A stretch of DNA of 64,000 nt from Aphrocallistes beatrix (GCA_963281255.1 OY725492.1:5149571-5213570), one strand, 5' to 3'. Numbered from the stretch's first letter, positions 1 to 11,217 are shown. A program made the numbers and translations. Notes: generated by a model from the sequence alone, not told the origin.

Positions 1-39
1 CCGCGCCCCCCCCAAAGCACCACTGCACATACTGTAAAG

Positions 40-300
40 GATCTGATTGGAAATTGGAAAAGATGACTGAGATAGTTTATTTCTTAAAAACACCCTTCAA
101 TTTCAGGAATTAACTCTCCTAACATATAATGATACAAAATACTAACACATTACTGTTTCTAGCAAGATAATCTGTGAATATTCCATTAAATGTGCATCAA
201 AAGGATACGATGCAATTATTGGTGGTTGTTTGCGGTCGTCACTACAATTTTTGTTGCAGGCTAGAATTCCTTGGATTTCCTTGGAAGAGATGAAGCTTGT
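40..300. repeat. Mosaic of duplicated intergenic sequence
   Basis: Bases about 40-180 recur at 3665-3810 and bases about 180-300 recur at 8178-8290, both with small differences. No coding signal is seen in the first 575 bases. The patchwork shows that the left edge of the array is built from pieces also found between genes further in. Confidence 0.7.
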
Positions 301-575
301 TAATTCCGTTTATCCAAAAGTGACAGTTACCAGCATTGATCCATAATACGAAATCTCAGTCTTTCAAGCTTAATTCAGGTTAAAATGCTAAACGATATAT
401 CTCACATGTGATGAAAACCAATAGTGATGCGTCATTGTTAATCATAGATCATCATTACGTATCAGAGATAAAAGTACGATGCTGATCGACAGACCAAAAG
501 TGCAGCTCTATTAAGTGACTAGAAGGATGCGAAATGTTATTGTGATTTTGATAAAATATTCATGAATCCTCTGTT

Positions 576-2212
576 CAGGGTATTATACAGCCCTCCAGAG
601 ATCATACGCCTAAAGGAGCCTCTCGCGCTCCTAGATAGTCCCTTGTATCTATTTCTGTGTCTTGTTGATCCTTTCTTCTATGCTTTCTTTCTCTTTTAGT
701 GAAATAATATTTATTCGGCTTTCGTTCACAGTACCGTGTGTTTTTTTCTTATTTTTACCCATTATTGGATTTTTTGATTAGTTTATTGTAACATTCAAAA
801 GTCTGAATCTATATATGCACTCCAGGTTCTACTGTGATCATGTAAATATTCTGTAATTTTTGGCCACTATTGTGCAATAATATAATAAAATACTGAAATT
901 ATCAGTCACTCTTATGAAGTATTATTTAACAGAAATTTATGAATTCAGCAAACTTAATAAAAGAGAATGTCCCCAATTGTGTACTCAACTACGAATTAGT
1001 TAGGTGTTTTTTCCTTCAGGGTTTTTGGTCGCATAAGCTATGAGATCAATTGGGCAAGCAAAAGACTTTGACTGTAAAAGTACAACATCCGTTCTCGAAC
1101 TCAACAATCAAAATCCGTTGGAGATGCGCATCTCCAAATAATAAATGACTGCAGTAATGCTGTCGTCTGGAAGCGATGTAGCTACAGAGAATCGGAACGA
1201 AATCCAAACAGCACATGTTAGTTACAGAACAATCCTTCTGCCTTTGTTTCCTCAGAAATAAGTTTCGAATTAAAAGAGTTGCAACGTTACTTTTCAGGAA
1301 TGTCAGAAAAGCATTGGGGATAACAGTGCCGGCGCCACTGACTAGAAGGATGCGAAATGTTGATTTTGATAAAATATTCATGAATGCTCTGTTCAGGGTA
1401 TTATACAGCCCTCCAGAGATCGTGCGTGCCTAAAGGAGCCTCTCGCGCTCCTAGAGAATCCCTTGTATCTGTTTCTGTGTCTTGTTTCTCCTTTCTTCTA
1501 TTCTTTCTTTCTCTTTTAGTGAAATCATATTTATTCTGCTTTCGTTCATAATAACGTATGTTCTTTTGGTTTGGTGATGTTTTGGAATTTTTATCCATTA
1601 TTGGATTGTTTGATTGGTTTATTGTAACATTGGTCGGAATATATATATGCACTCCAGATTCTACTGTGATCATGTAAATATTCTGTAATTTTTGATCACT
1701 ACTGTGCAATAATATTAGTAATCAAATTATTTCACGAATTTCACAATTGTGTACACCAAATTGTAAGTAATATTCTCTTAATTCATAATCTCCAACATCT
1801 GCAAGGCTAGAAATAAGATACTCAAATACTACAGTAGATTGTAGTATATATATAGTGGTATTGTAGTATTGCCCCCTCCAGAGATCATACGCCTAAAGGA
1901 GCCTCTCTCGCTCCTAGAGAATCCCTTGTATCTGTTTCTGTGTCTTGTTGATCCTTTCTTCTATGTTTTATTTCTCTTTGAGTGAAATCATATTTATTAG
2001 ACTTTCGTTCACAATACCGTGTGTTATTTTGCCTTCTTCTAGTTTCTTTTTGGATTGATGATGTCCTGGAATTATTTGTACCCATTATTGGATTGTTTGA
2101 TTAGTTTATTGTAACATTGAGGAGTATGAATCTATATATACACTCCAGGTTCTACTGTAATCATGTAAATATTCTGTAATTTCACTATTGTGCAATAATA
2201 ACTATTGTGCAA
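576..2212. repeat. Triplicated ~310-bp repeat (576-883, 1385-1710, 1872-2212)
   Basis: Three direct copies begin with a short GC-rich part (GGAGCCTCTCGCGCTCC-like) and end near a run around TGTGCAATAATA. On the minus strand all three keep an open frame ending TRD.LGAREAPLG; the two longer versions cover 1401-1709 and 1885-2085. The amino-acid differences between copies look unconstrained, so I treat this as a repeat that happens to stay open rather than as genes. Between copies, about 885-1190 recurs at 3380-3670. Confidence 0.6.
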
Positions 2213-2370
2213 TAATATTAGTAATCAAATTATTGAACTCAAGTAATCTTTTTACTCAAGAGAATTTCACAATTGTGTACACCAAATTGTAAGTAATATT
2301 CTCTTAATTCATAATCTCCAACATCTGCAACACTAGAAATAAGATACTCAAACACTACAGTAGATTGTAG

Positions 2371-2380
2371 TATATATATA
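2371..2380 (+). promoter_or_regulatory. TATA box of family X gene 1
   Basis: TATATATATA ends 40 bases before the ATG at 2421. The same spacing recurs in the FNKR genes. The segment around it is duplicated at about 1836-1857, where no gene follows. Confidence 0.5.
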
Positions 2381-2420
2381 GTGGTATTGTAGTACATTGT
2401 AACATATACTTATTTCAAAA

Positions 2421-2735
2421 ATGGATTTTCATAAAAGTACGAATGCCATGCAAATAAGTACAATTCTCAACAAGAATGAAGCTTTTTCAAGGCTCAAACC
2501 CAAGAAATTTAAAACAATAACCATAAAGAAAATCAAAAGATTAAGAAAAGACAAAAAGACGAAATATTGTGGGTTAATATTCGACCATCTGAGCAATAAT
2601 GAAATCCATAGCATATCTACAGACGAGAGAAACCATTGTTCCAACCCACAAGAATGGGGAATTAGGTTGAATACATCCCTAAACCTAGCGACTCAACTTT
2701 CCATGACTGTCCCATCGACAAAATTAGAAATATAA
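2421..2735 (+). CDS. Family X small basic protein 1
   Basis: Single-exon frame of 104 residues with no recognised domain. It is clearly related to the minus-strand gene at 52731-52988: both carry KFKTIT(I/L)KK in a lysine-rich front part, then a HxC(S)NP..WG motif, a serine/asparagine-containing stretch and the identical last four residues KLEI before the stop. Conservation at two sites 50 kb apart, with many differences in between, supports a real coding gene. The lysine-rich part (residues about 29-48) suggests nuclear or nucleic-acid contact, which is inference. A TATA box lies 40-50 bases upstream. No intron is seen. Function unknown. Confidence 0.6.
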   Translation: MDFHKSTNAMQISTILNKNEAFSRLKPKKFKTITIKKIKRLRKDKKTKYCGLIFDHLSNNEIHSISTDERNHCSNPQEWGIRLNTSLNLATQLSMTVPSTKLEI

Positions 2736-2933
2736 GAAATATATTTTCAAATCAGCAGAACTATACCAATACCATTCTTATAGACTCAGTCTATTTATAG
2801 AACATCTTCAGAATGGATAATATCCCTCCACTGACCTAATATTTCTATATTTGAACTCTAGTTATTAATTAGTGTGTTTATCTGTTCATTTAACATCAAA
2901 TCATTTACTCTTGCAGTATATTGCATCTAAATA

Positions 2934-3121
2934 CAGTAGAACTCGGTTAGTACGTACCCCTCCGGGAAGAGGAAAAAAGTACGTACTATCCTGAAGTACG
3001 TACTAACCGAGTTGATATTACATAGGAATCTATATAATAAATTAATTCTGGGAAATATAAATGAGTACGTACTAAGCCGAAGTACGTCTTATCCAGAGTA
3101 CGTACTAACCGAGTTCTACTG
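2934..3121. mobile_element. Pogo/Tigger-like MITE, 188 bp
   Basis: Terminal inverted repeats start CAGTAGAACTCGGTTAGTAC and end with the reverse complement, ...CGAGTTCTACTG. The element is flanked by TA on both sides (2932-2933 and 3122-3123), the target duplication of the Tc1/mariner/pogo group. GTACGTACT blocks recur inside. There is no coding capacity. A related, more decayed copy lies at about 57761-57918. Confidence 0.85.
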
Positions 3122-3399
3122 TATATGCCATTATATTAGCATCTATCATTATTAGATGATACTATATATAGTACAGAGCTGGAGTAATATTTCTAATATA
3201 GTACAATATGGCGTAACTTGATTGGTGTAATTTATCAAGGTTTATTTGTGTTTAAATTGATGTTTCGACTTTCAGGAAATGGCATGTAGTATTTTGTACA
3301 CACATTAAATTGTCGCAACTTCCCTTCAGGTTTATTTACGGTTGAAAGTTTTCAGACAGATACTGAATCTATAAAATACTGGAATTATCAGTCACTCTT

Positions 3400-3990
3400 A
3401 TGAAGTATTATTTAGCTAAATTAATTATTTAAGCAAACTTAATTAAAGAGAATGTCCACCATTGTGTAACTCAACTACGAATTAGTTAGGTGTTTTTCTT
3501 TCAGGGTTTTTTGGTCGCATAAGCTATGAGATCAATTGGGCAAGCAAAAGACTTTGACTGTAAAAGTACAACATCCGTTCTCGAACTCAACAATCAAAAT
3601 CCGTTCGAGATGCGCATCTCCAAATAATAAATGAGTGCAGGAATGCTGTCGTCTGGAAGCAATGTAGGATCTGATTGGAAATTGGAAAAGATCGGACTGA
3701 GAAGGTTTATTTCTTAAAAACACCTTTCAATTTCGGGAATAAACTCTCCTAACATATAATGATACATAATACTAACATCACTGTTTCTAGCAAGATAATC
3801 TGTGAATATCCCATTGAGCTTAACAACATAATATTCCATATATTTGATCGGAATTTATCCAAGATTATTAAGAATTATTTTTCACATCCTTTGGAATTGT
3901 AGTTTCCAAATAAAACCTCGAAATTTTATATAAAAACTATTGAAGCTATTGAAGCTATCAAATATTCAAATAATTATATCAAACACTACA
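3400..3990. repeat. Duplicated intergenic sequence before FNKR copy 1
   Basis: 3400-3665 matches about 940-1190, and 3665-3810 matches about 40-180. Bases 3811-3990 are unique AT-rich sequence that holds a TATATAAAA box at 3927-3935 for the next gene. Confidence 0.6.
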
Positions 3991-4000
3991 AGATTTACTG

Positions 4001-4330
4001 ATGAATACCTCGCAGGGACAGAACAGGCATAAATATATTGGAATATTTAATGTCCGTTATGAAGACAATGCGTGTACTTCTAAATTTCTGAATACATACA
4101 AGTCATTTGTAAATTTAAATAAAAATAGATTACCTTTGCTGAGTATAGATTTCCTGGTCTATGACAGATTAATTCCAGGAGAGCGAAGACATTTCAACAA
4201 TTTAAGGAAGCAATTATTTACAAGTACTCCAAGAAAAGCATTTCAAGTTGAAATTAATCGCTTCAATAAACGGAAATGGAAGAGGAAACACGATTTAAAG
4301 AGAAAACAAAGTAGCTCAAACAATCACTAA
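4001..4330 (+). CDS. FNKR-family protein, copy 1 (short, no tail)
   Basis: 109 residues, single exon. The start MNTSQ matches the usual family start. The core is recognisable: LLSIDFLVYDRL (about 46-57), FNNLRKQLF (about 65-73), TPRKAF, then NRFNKRKWKRKHD (about 86-98). It ends almost immediately after the basic stretch, so it is a tail-less version. TATATAAAA stands about 66-74 bases upstream of the ATG. It is one of only two members on the plus strand and lies at the left edge of the array, where members are most diverged. Nuclear location is inferred from the basic stretch; the biochemical role is unknown. Confidence 0.75.
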   Translation: MNTSQGQNRHKYIGIFNVRYEDNACTSKFLNTYKSFVNLNKNRLPLLSIDFLVYDRLIPGERRHFNNLRKQLFTSTPRKAFQVEINRFNKRKWKRKHDLKRKQSSSNNH

Positions 4331-4609
4331 AACTCATTCAAGATTAATGAGCCAAGATATCACTTACACTAATGTATTACAGTTACTCGGGATATGATGC
4401 TGGAGGTACTATACGGTTCCCATAAATATCCACTGTCCTTATGTGATGCAGTTTTTTAATGTACCACAAAACTTTGGATAAAGTATTTGTTTTGAGACAT
4501 TTCTAATTTATGTTAATTCTAGTTGAATACATATTGTAATCATTTCCTCCATTACAACATTCAATTACTTGTAATATAAAAATTGTTACTTATATCCAAA
4601 ATGTAAATA

Positions 4610-4797
4610 CAGTCGATTCCGCTTAATAGGGTCACATCGGTCAGAGGACATTTTGCCCCGATTAAGCGAAGAACCTTATTAACCGAAAATATTCTGTATT
4701 AGCATCTATGTGTGAGAGTTATTCCGGTCCTGCCAAAAGTGGCCCGTTTAAGCGGTTGACCCGATTGAACAGTGAACCTATTAAGCGGACTCTACTG
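4610..4797. mobile_element. Pogo-like MITE, 188 bp (second type)
   Basis: Ends are CAGTCGATTCCGCTTAATAG and ...CTATTAAGCGGACTCTACTG, flanked by TA at 4608-4609 and 4798-4799. Internal words such as CCGATTAAGCG repeat in both directions. No coding capacity. A diverged copy is at about 53235-53395. Confidence 0.85.
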
Positions 4798-5445
4798 TAA
4801 TTACATTTACCAAAACTGACTACTAATTCAGTAATAGATTTAATAAATCCCATAATAAATCTAACAATATGGATTTTATTAAACTCGTCTCATTAAATTC
4901 AAAAACTTCGGTGGGAGAACTTGTTAAACTTTGTTAATATCAAACCACTTATAGTTATTATCAAATCAAAACCCCAAGGGGGTTTTAGTGGATAACATGG
5001 TTAAACAAGTTCTTAGTCAAAAACACCTTTTGAAATTTTTAAATTCTGCCCATTTTACGGAAATTTACCTATTTTTTTTAAAGCACACTTTAAATCTTAT
5101 AAATTATCTGAATCCCCATTCAGTACTCAGTAGAAATGCAACTAAATTACACACAATCTCATCATAGATGATGACGCCATTCCAACTTTTAATATTAAAC
5201 ATCAGCAGCAAGCAATGAAATACAATTTAAATAAATACAAGTACATTATGCAGAGTTGGTTTGAAGGGTATGGTGGAAATAGTACAAAAACCGGAAATAG
5301 TTCGACTTTCCAAAAAAGGAAATAGTTCACATGAAAACAACTATTAATCTTAATGATAAAAAGTCGAACTATTTCCTAAATCTGCAATTCGAACCATTTC
5401 CTTTTTCGGAAATTCGAACCATTTCCGCATTACCGTTTGAAGCTG
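4798..5445. other. Non-coding interval with an inverted repeat at ~5283-5430
   Basis: No gene is seen. At about 5283-5430 the word GGAAATAGTTCGAC and its reverse complement GTCGAACTATTTCC occur several times as close inverted and direct copies, which could fold or mark an old small element. The rest is AT-rich without structure I can name. Confidence 0.4.
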
Positions 5446-5757
5446 TTAGTGTATGGTACGTTTCAGATCTCGATTCCTCTTCCAAGCCCGCTTATTGAAG
5501 AGATTAGTCTGTTTTCTCAAAGCATCTGCTGGGATAAACTGGAATGATTTATAACCGAGATAAGTGAATCCTATTTTCTTTCTAGATGTTAGTTTCCCAT
5601 AGCCTCCAAAATCAATACGAAGTCTCCCAGCAACTAATGCCACAAAGGAATTGAATTTGCTGAGAAACTCATCAGTGCAACTTGATCTAATCCTTTTCAC
5701 TCTGAAATGTTTAACATCAGAAAATTTCTGTTTTCTAACTTTAGGTAGTGAAGGCAT
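5446..5757 (-). CDS. FNKR-family protein, copy 2 (diverged, tail-less)
   Basis: The frame stays open upstream to 5790, but the first in-frame ATG on the minus strand is at 5757, giving about 103 residues starting MPSLPKVRKQ. The core is diverged but present: LRIDFGGYGKL, then IPADAL, then NLFNKRAWKRNRDLK. TATAAATA at about 5802-5810 lies some 45-50 bases upstream, which fits this start. Like copy 1 it ends just after the basic stretch. It belongs to the old, diverged left flank of the array. Confidence 0.65.
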   Translation of the reverse strand: MPSLPKVRKQKFSDVKHFRVKRIRSSCTDEFLSKFNSFVALVAGRLRIDFGGYGKLTSRKKIGFTYLGYKSFQFIPADALRKQTNLFNKRAWKRNRDLKRTIH

Positions 5758-5810
5758 TTGGAGGATATGAATTGCACTGTTGACTTCCAAGCATAAACAG
5801 AATATTTATA

Positions 5811-6930
5811 CCAAAATAGCTGGTATAATTTGACACCAAATATCTAATAGTTAAAATTAGGCCCAAAATGTTTTCTTTGGAAAATCTAGACAAATAGTTG
5901 CTGTCTTATTCAACAGTTTAGAGATTTTTGGAAATTACGGACTGACTGGAATTAAATGTACATTTCGAGACTGATTAAGCACGAACAAGTTTTGAGAAAG
6001 TACAGGCCCCAAGTCGTTTTTTGGTCCAATTATTTTTAAAGCCTAGGCGACAACAAAGACCAATTGGTATTTGAATAGAGGTTTAATTTTGAGGTTATGT
6101 CATTTTTAAATGATTCATAATATACTTTAATATACTGGAAATTTGGTAATCCAAATGTTAGTGATTGTGATAAACTGAATTAATGATCCAATATCATAGT
6201 ATTATGTAGTATACAGCTTTAATGAATATTGCATTAATGCATTAATTAAGTGTGCCATTACTATTCATAAAACAATGCTACAAAAAGAACCTTCACTATG
6301 TGCTATGAGTAGAGAATTTCCAGGCGATGTTGCAATCCAATGCATGTATCCTATTTCTAAATGCTATTAACGTATTATACTATATATGGATATATTTAGA
6401 ACAAATAGGATATTACCAACCAACTTAGTAGAAGTAAAATGTTTAAAATAAAAATTACAGTCAATTTTCTGGCTCAAAATCATGTCAGCACTAAATAGAA
6501 TAACGACACGGATCTGATTGGAAGTTTAGTGATAATGAATATTCATTTGACGCAATTATACTTACTTTCCTGATGATTGGACATATCACAACTTTTCCAT
6601 TTTGAACGACTCATACAGATGCAACACATTGGGAATAGGCGAATGTAACGGATATCAGAAATTGTTGCATTTCGAGGATTTCTTTATATCCATACTAAAA
6701 TATTTAAATCTTTGTATTTATACGTAATTTATAAAAACTCTGATATACTCGAATGAATTCAGAAATTGTCAACTCTACGCACTCATCAATTGCAACCTCT
6801 TGTGAATGACCTCAGTTTTCAAGTAACGATAGAGCATTTTCTATAGCTTTTATTTCCTTGTAACATTGCAGTTTAGTTACTTAAGAATTAGAGGCACAAT
6901 ACATGTATGCTATATTCAATATAAAATTAC
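5811..6930. other. AT-rich interval without recognisable gene
   Basis: No FNKR remnant, element end or RNA gene is recognised here. A plus-strand frame at 6940-7185 runs into the 3' end of copy 3 on the other strand and shows no family resemblance, so I do not count it. Confidence 0.5.
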
Positions 6931-7140
6931 TTGAATTGATTGAATATTGTATTGATATATACATATGAATATAAAGTTTATGTTCGCAAGAAGTGTCAAC
7001 TGGTTGATGTTCCTCTCTTTGCCGACCAGATTACCATAAATTTTACTCGCTTGCAGATTCCTTTTTTAATAGATATTATTGAAAAATATTATACAAAATT
7101 CCACAAAATATCAGTACCAGAAATAGCTTTATTACATTGT

Positions 7141-7833
7141 CTAAATTTCAAGGAGTCTACTTATTTCCCGACCAGACTGCCGTGAAAGTGTTGAATTTGC
7201 ATCAAAGGAAAGAAATGTTGAATTATCAGCAATTTGATTAGAATGGCTGTCACTACTGTTGATAGTCCAGGAGCCGTGAGTAGATTCTCTGAGTATAGAC
7301 ATATCTGATTGACTTTTTTCTATTATTGGGCTGTACTGATCGAAATTAGGTGCTGCGGTCTGCTTTAGAAGGAGATTTGGTATAGTCTGAAGTCCACTAT
7401 TCGTTTGCACTTCTGGTTCGTCATATCCCATGGTAACATCTGTAAGTAGTTGTATGTTATCAAAGCTGTAAAGCGATTGGTGATCTGCATTGCTTGGTTT
7501 AAGTGAAGAGTGTTGTAGTTTCTTAGATTTCGGTTTTGAATCGTATTTTCTTTTCCATTTCCTTTTATTGAATCGATTAGTTTCAACTTTAAATGCATTT
7601 TCTGGAATGGATACGAATGATTTCTTCCTTAAATTCTCAAATTCTTTTTGTTGGATCCTATCTAGTGTGCCATACACAGAGAAATCGATAGATAATTGTA
7701 ATAAATCCGCTGTATTTAACCTGACACAGGATCTGTATTGGTACAGAAACTTAGTGGCATGAGTATGATCTAGAATATGAACACTAAATGTTCCAATATC
7801 AATTCTTTTGCAATTTCTCTCTGAGGTATTCAT
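7141..7833 (-). CDS. FNKR-family protein, copy 3 (long unique tail)
   Basis: 230 residues, single exon, start MNTSE. The core covers LQLSIDFSVYGTL (about 45-57), EFENLRKKSF (about 64-73), SIPENAF (about 75-81) and NRFNKRKWKRKYDSK (about 86-100). The remaining 130 residues are polar (Ser, Asn, Gln, Asp) and resemble no other tail in the window, although the first part after the core (SKKLQHSSLKP) still matches the usual linker. The TATA sequence GTATATATAG at about 7880-7889 is some 50 bases upstream. Likely intact. The tail looks disordered, as in many transcription or chromatin co-factors; that is inference. Confidence 0.75.
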   Translation of the reverse strand: MNTSERNCKRIDIGTFSVHILDHTHATKFLYQYRSCVRLNTADLLQLSIDFSVYGTLDRIQQKEFENLRKKSFVSIPENAFKVETNRFNKRKWKRKYDSKPKSKKLQHSSLKPSNADHQSLYSFDNIQLLTDVTMGYDEPEVQTNSGLQTIPNLLLKQTAAPNFDQYSPIIEKSQSDMSILRESTHGSWTINSSDSHSNQIADNSTFLSFDANSTLSRQSGREISRLLEI

Positions 7834-8177
7834 ATCCGAAATTTGTGATATTTAGTTATTCTAGTAACATAAAATTGGCTATATATACTCCCCATTCACT
7901 GAACTTTGGAAATAAAGGTAGTTTCCAATTCTGGTCATAAGATTTAGTATATTTCTTGCTTCCCTTTCTACTACATCAATGTACCTGTAGTAGTATCAAT
8001 GCATTAATTATGATACAGTCACACGGTAATACTATAGCTATTCGTAATTCTTGCATTGAGCATATAGTATATTGACTGAATACTATTAGCTATACTGAAA
8101 CTAATACATAGTATTGGTTATTTACAGTAAAGTTATTTATAATCAATAAGTTTTTAGAATTGTTTAATAATACTCTA

Positions 8178-8447
8178 CAGATTTGTATGTGCTCCAGAAG
8201 GATACGATGCATAATATTGGTGGTTGTTTGTGGTCATAGCGGCAAATTTTTGTTGCAGGCTAGAATTCCTTGGATTTCCTTGGAAGAGATGACGCTTGTA
8301 AAGTTTTCCAAAAAATGACAGACAGATGTATTTAGAGATATTATCTACCTTATAATTAATCAATGTGAGCCTAGGCGTTTGAAGGACGCCTTTAGCGGAC
8401 ACAAAGTGTCCGCCAGCCGCGCAGCGCAAGCAAGCGAAGCGCGCTTG
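8178..8447 (+). mobile_element. Repeat plus 3' end of a Helitron-like element (fragment A)
   Basis: 8178-8290 is a second copy of sequence at 180-300. From about 8312 it turns into the 3' end of the ~530-bp Helitron-like family: a GGCGGACAC / GTGTCCGCC hairpin (with C-to-A style decay in the left arm), then GCGCAGCGCAAGC...GCGCGCTTG at 8447. The 5' two-thirds are missing. Confidence 0.65.
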
Positions 8448-8691
8448 TTAAATATATTTAATAAAACATAGAGAAAGCAAGAATTATGACAATAAATAGA
8501 GCAAAACGATGAATTGTTCTAAAATAATTATTCTATTCAACAGTAGTGCTGCTATTTCAGAATCTTTATCATCTATTATCCCTAATTTTCAAGTATCTAA
8601 GCTGAGAGATGATCGAAGAGATTTGTATGGATTTCACTAATAAGATTTGTCTGACTCAGTACTTAATTCTGTCATCATACTCGAATCGTAG
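8448..8691. other. 3' flank of FNKR copy 4
   Basis: This flank recurs downstream of copies 8, 10, 14 and 16. It continues the A-type tail reading in another frame (SSMMTEL.TES) past the B-type stop. Confidence 0.5.
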
Positions 8692-9156
8692 TTACTCTCT
8701 TCTTGTTCCACCAAAAGGTCTTGATAATTGTGTGTATTGTTTTTGTTCTTCGTAACGAAATGTTGCATTGAATGCCTGATCCATCATACTCCATTGTAGC
8801 TCAGTGTATGTAACTTGTTGATAATGAATGATTGGTTTTAGTGGAGATTGTTTTGGTTTCTTTGATTTCGATTTTGAGTCGTGTTTCCTATTGATTTTCA
8901 GTTTTTTGTTGCGTTTACTTTTTGTTGAAAATGCATACTCTGGGATGGTAAGGAATGCCTGTTTCCCTAACTCGTTGAATTCTCTTCGTTGCTTCACATT
9001 TAATTTCCCGTACATAGAGTAATTTATATACAGCAATAGTATTCCCATTCTGTTCAACCATACAAATGTTTGGTGTTTTTTCAGAAATGTATCTGCATTT
9101 GTATCGTCTTTAATATGGACATGAAATTTTAGGTGCTGTCTCTGTGAATTATTCAT
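8692..9156 (-). CDS. FNKR-family protein, copy 4 (B-type tail)
   Basis: 154 residues, start MNNSQRQHLKF. The core is the B variant: LLLYINYSMYGKL (about 40-52), EFNELGKQAF (about 59-68), IPEYAF (about 71-76) and KRNKKLKINRKHDSK instead of NRFNKRKWKRK. The tail TYTELQW...SRPFGGTRRE is shared with copies 8 and 14. In the DNA, the last part of this tail is homologous to the A-type tail but is read in another frame. The promoter has TATATATATA about 35-45 bases before the ATG, but a TA-flanked MITE (9201-9679) has landed exactly at its upstream edge. Confidence 0.75.
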   Translation of the reverse strand: MNNSQRQHLKFHVHIKDDTNADTFLKKHQTFVWLNRMGILLLYINYSMYGKLNVKQRREFNELGKQAFLTIPEYAFSTKSKRNKKLKINRKHDSKSKSKKPKQSPLKPIIHYQQVTYTELQWSMMDQAFNATFRYEEQKQYTQLSRPFGGTRRE

Positions 9157-9200
9157 GTCAGAAGATTGTAAATTCCCGTCAGATTTTGTTTATATATATA

Positions 9201-9679
9201 CTCTAATCGGACATAAGTATTTGAAATCCTTACTATCTTCCATCATAATTAGTGATAAAGTGGGTCTATTCATGAGTGAAATGTAATCAAACTGTTATAG
9301 ATATTATAATTTCGATTTAAAATTCATATTCTACACATTCGAATTACTCAGGTTAGATGCCTTCTATTGATTAATTCACTTCCAAGGTTAAGATTCATCA
9401 AACTATGCCATTTGTGCCACTACTCGTCATCATGTCTAATGGTAATGAGAATGAAAAGTGGCACAAAGTTACATAGATTGATAATAATTCAACTTATGAA
9501 TGAATATAACAATAGAAGGCTTCAAACCTGAGTAATTCCTATATGTAGAATATGAATTTGAAATCGAAATTACAGTATCTGTTACAGTTTGGTTACATTT
9601 CTCTCCACGAATAGATCCACTTTATAACTAGTTATGATGGAAAATAGTAAGAATTTCAAATACTTTTGTCCGGTTAGAG
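9201..9679. mobile_element. TA-flanked foldback MITE, 479 bp, inserted at the copy 4 promoter
   Basis: Long inverted arms begin CTCTAATCGGACATAAGTAT and end with the near reverse complement ...CCGGTTAGAG, with TA on both sides. The paralogous promoters of copies 10 and 16 lack it, so the empty site is visible (TATATATA then TGTGTGTTAACC). At copy 8 only 33 bases of it remain (17133-17165). A weaker relative may lie at about 20870-21110. Confidence 0.8.
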
Positions 9680-9835
9680 TATGTGTCAACCAATTGTTCT
9701 ACTCTTCTTCTAAGCATAGCATCCTATAGGTCAGGTAGAATCTCTTTATAATCCTTGTAAACCACTCTTATATTTTACATACAGTATTCCTACGCATTAT
9801 TTTTCATCAAGCCTATACTTGAAATAAGATAGCTA

Positions 9836-10054
9836 GTTAGTTATAATCTTCTTGTTGCAAAAGTTGTTGATGTTTTGGTCTAACGGGATGTTGCATATCA
9901 GTGAAAGATAATCAGTACTTGTTTGTTCGTTGATATCTGATCCATCACATTCCATTGTAGCTGTATGTAGGTAAGGAGAGCTATTACGTTCTTGTTGATA
10001 ATGAAGAATTGAATTTTGTGTGTTTTGGTTTCTTTGGTTTCGGTTTTGAGTCGT
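9836..10054 (-). pseudogene. FNKR tail fragment (like copies 9 and 15)
   Basis: This minus-strand stretch reads the tail pieces LHYQQER..SPYLHTATMECDGSDINEQT and LLQQEDYN, almost as in the broken copies at 17.3 and 31.1 kb, but has no core or start. At 10054 it joins directly to the 3' flank seen after copies 5 and 6, so it is a recombination remnant. Confidence 0.65.
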
Positions 10055-10352
10055 TTTAAAAACTAAACTACCCCATAAACGGAGGAGGAACTGTCAAATA
10101 GAACTTCACTCGTTTACTTGAATTACTCTCAAATACTATGGTTTGCATACCTTCACGATACAAAACGTTAGATCACTCTCAAAACGGCTTCATTGATGAC
10201 TCCATTATACAACCAAAAAGTATGAACATTAAAATGTTAAGAATAACGAATTGTTCACAAATCTACATAGATGCTCATACAGTAATATTCATGTAATATA
10301 CAGTTCCCTCATATTTAATTGTTATCCTAGTGGTTGAAGGATGGCTCTGTGC

Positions 10353-11079
10353 TTACACATCAAACAATTCGAATTCAGGAGGTTCTTTGCGGTAATAATT
10401 TCTATCGAACTCAAATGGAAATGGATGAAGAAGGTTGGACTGTTGTGTGAGTTCATAAGGCATTGGAGATGTGTTAGTTTTCGGATTTTCTTTCTGTTTT
10501 GAACCGTATTGAAAAATACTTCTGCCTGACTCAGTAGTTTGTTATGTCATCATACTCGTATCGTTGTTATAATCTTCTTGTTTCCAAAGGTCTTGATAAT
10601 TGTCTGCACTGTTTTGCTCTAACGAGAAGTTGCATATAAGTGAAAGATAATCAGTATTTGTTTGTTCGTTGATATCTGATCCGTCAAATTCAATTGTAGC
10701 TGAATGTAGGTAAGGAGAGCTATCACGTTCTTGTTGAAAATGAAGAATTGGTTTTTGTGAAGAATGTTTGGGTTTCAGTTTTGAGTCGTGTTTCCTCTTC
10801 CACTTACGTTTATTGAAACGATTAATCTCGACTTGAAATGCATTCTCTGGGATGGAAGTGAATGATTGCTTCCTTAAATTGTTGAATTCTCTTTGCTGTT
10901 TCACATCTAGTGTCTCATACGAAGAAAAATCTAGATACAACAATAGTATTTCCATTCCCTTTACCCATACAAAATGATTGGTATTCCTTCAGAAATCTAT
11001 CAGCATATGCTTTGTCTCGAGAATGGACATTAAATTTCCCAATGTCATTATTTCGGTGCTGCATCTGTGAGATGTTCAT
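10353..11079 (-). pseudogene. FNKR-family copy 5, A-type, broken by one indel and one stop
   Basis: The expected ATG is at 11079 (MNISQMQHR...). One extra T in a TTTT run at about 10968-10971 shifts the frame after KEYQSF; the shifted-back frame then runs from 10955 through an intact core (LLLYLDFSSYETL, EFNNLRKQSF, SIPENAF, NRFNKRKWKRKHDSK). A GAA-to-TAA change ends it at 10542, although homology to the A tail (QYGSKQKENPKTNT, EPPEFELFDV) continues to 10353. Two independent lesions favour a true pseudogene, but the homopolymer indel could be an assembly error. Confidence 0.7.
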
Positions 11080-11217
11080 TCAGAAATTGTGTACTTGTTA
11101 TTATTATGAAATTATTTGTTATTCAAATATTTGGAATGTTTTATAGTATCTTTAGATTTGTGCTGGAAACTACGATCATAATCAAAGTGCATAAAAAGTC
11201 CTAATAATATTAAATAA

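Noticed and set aside
6940..7185. 81-codon plus-strand frame
   Set aside because: It overlaps the 3' end of copy 3, has no family resemblance and no promoter signal like its neighbours.
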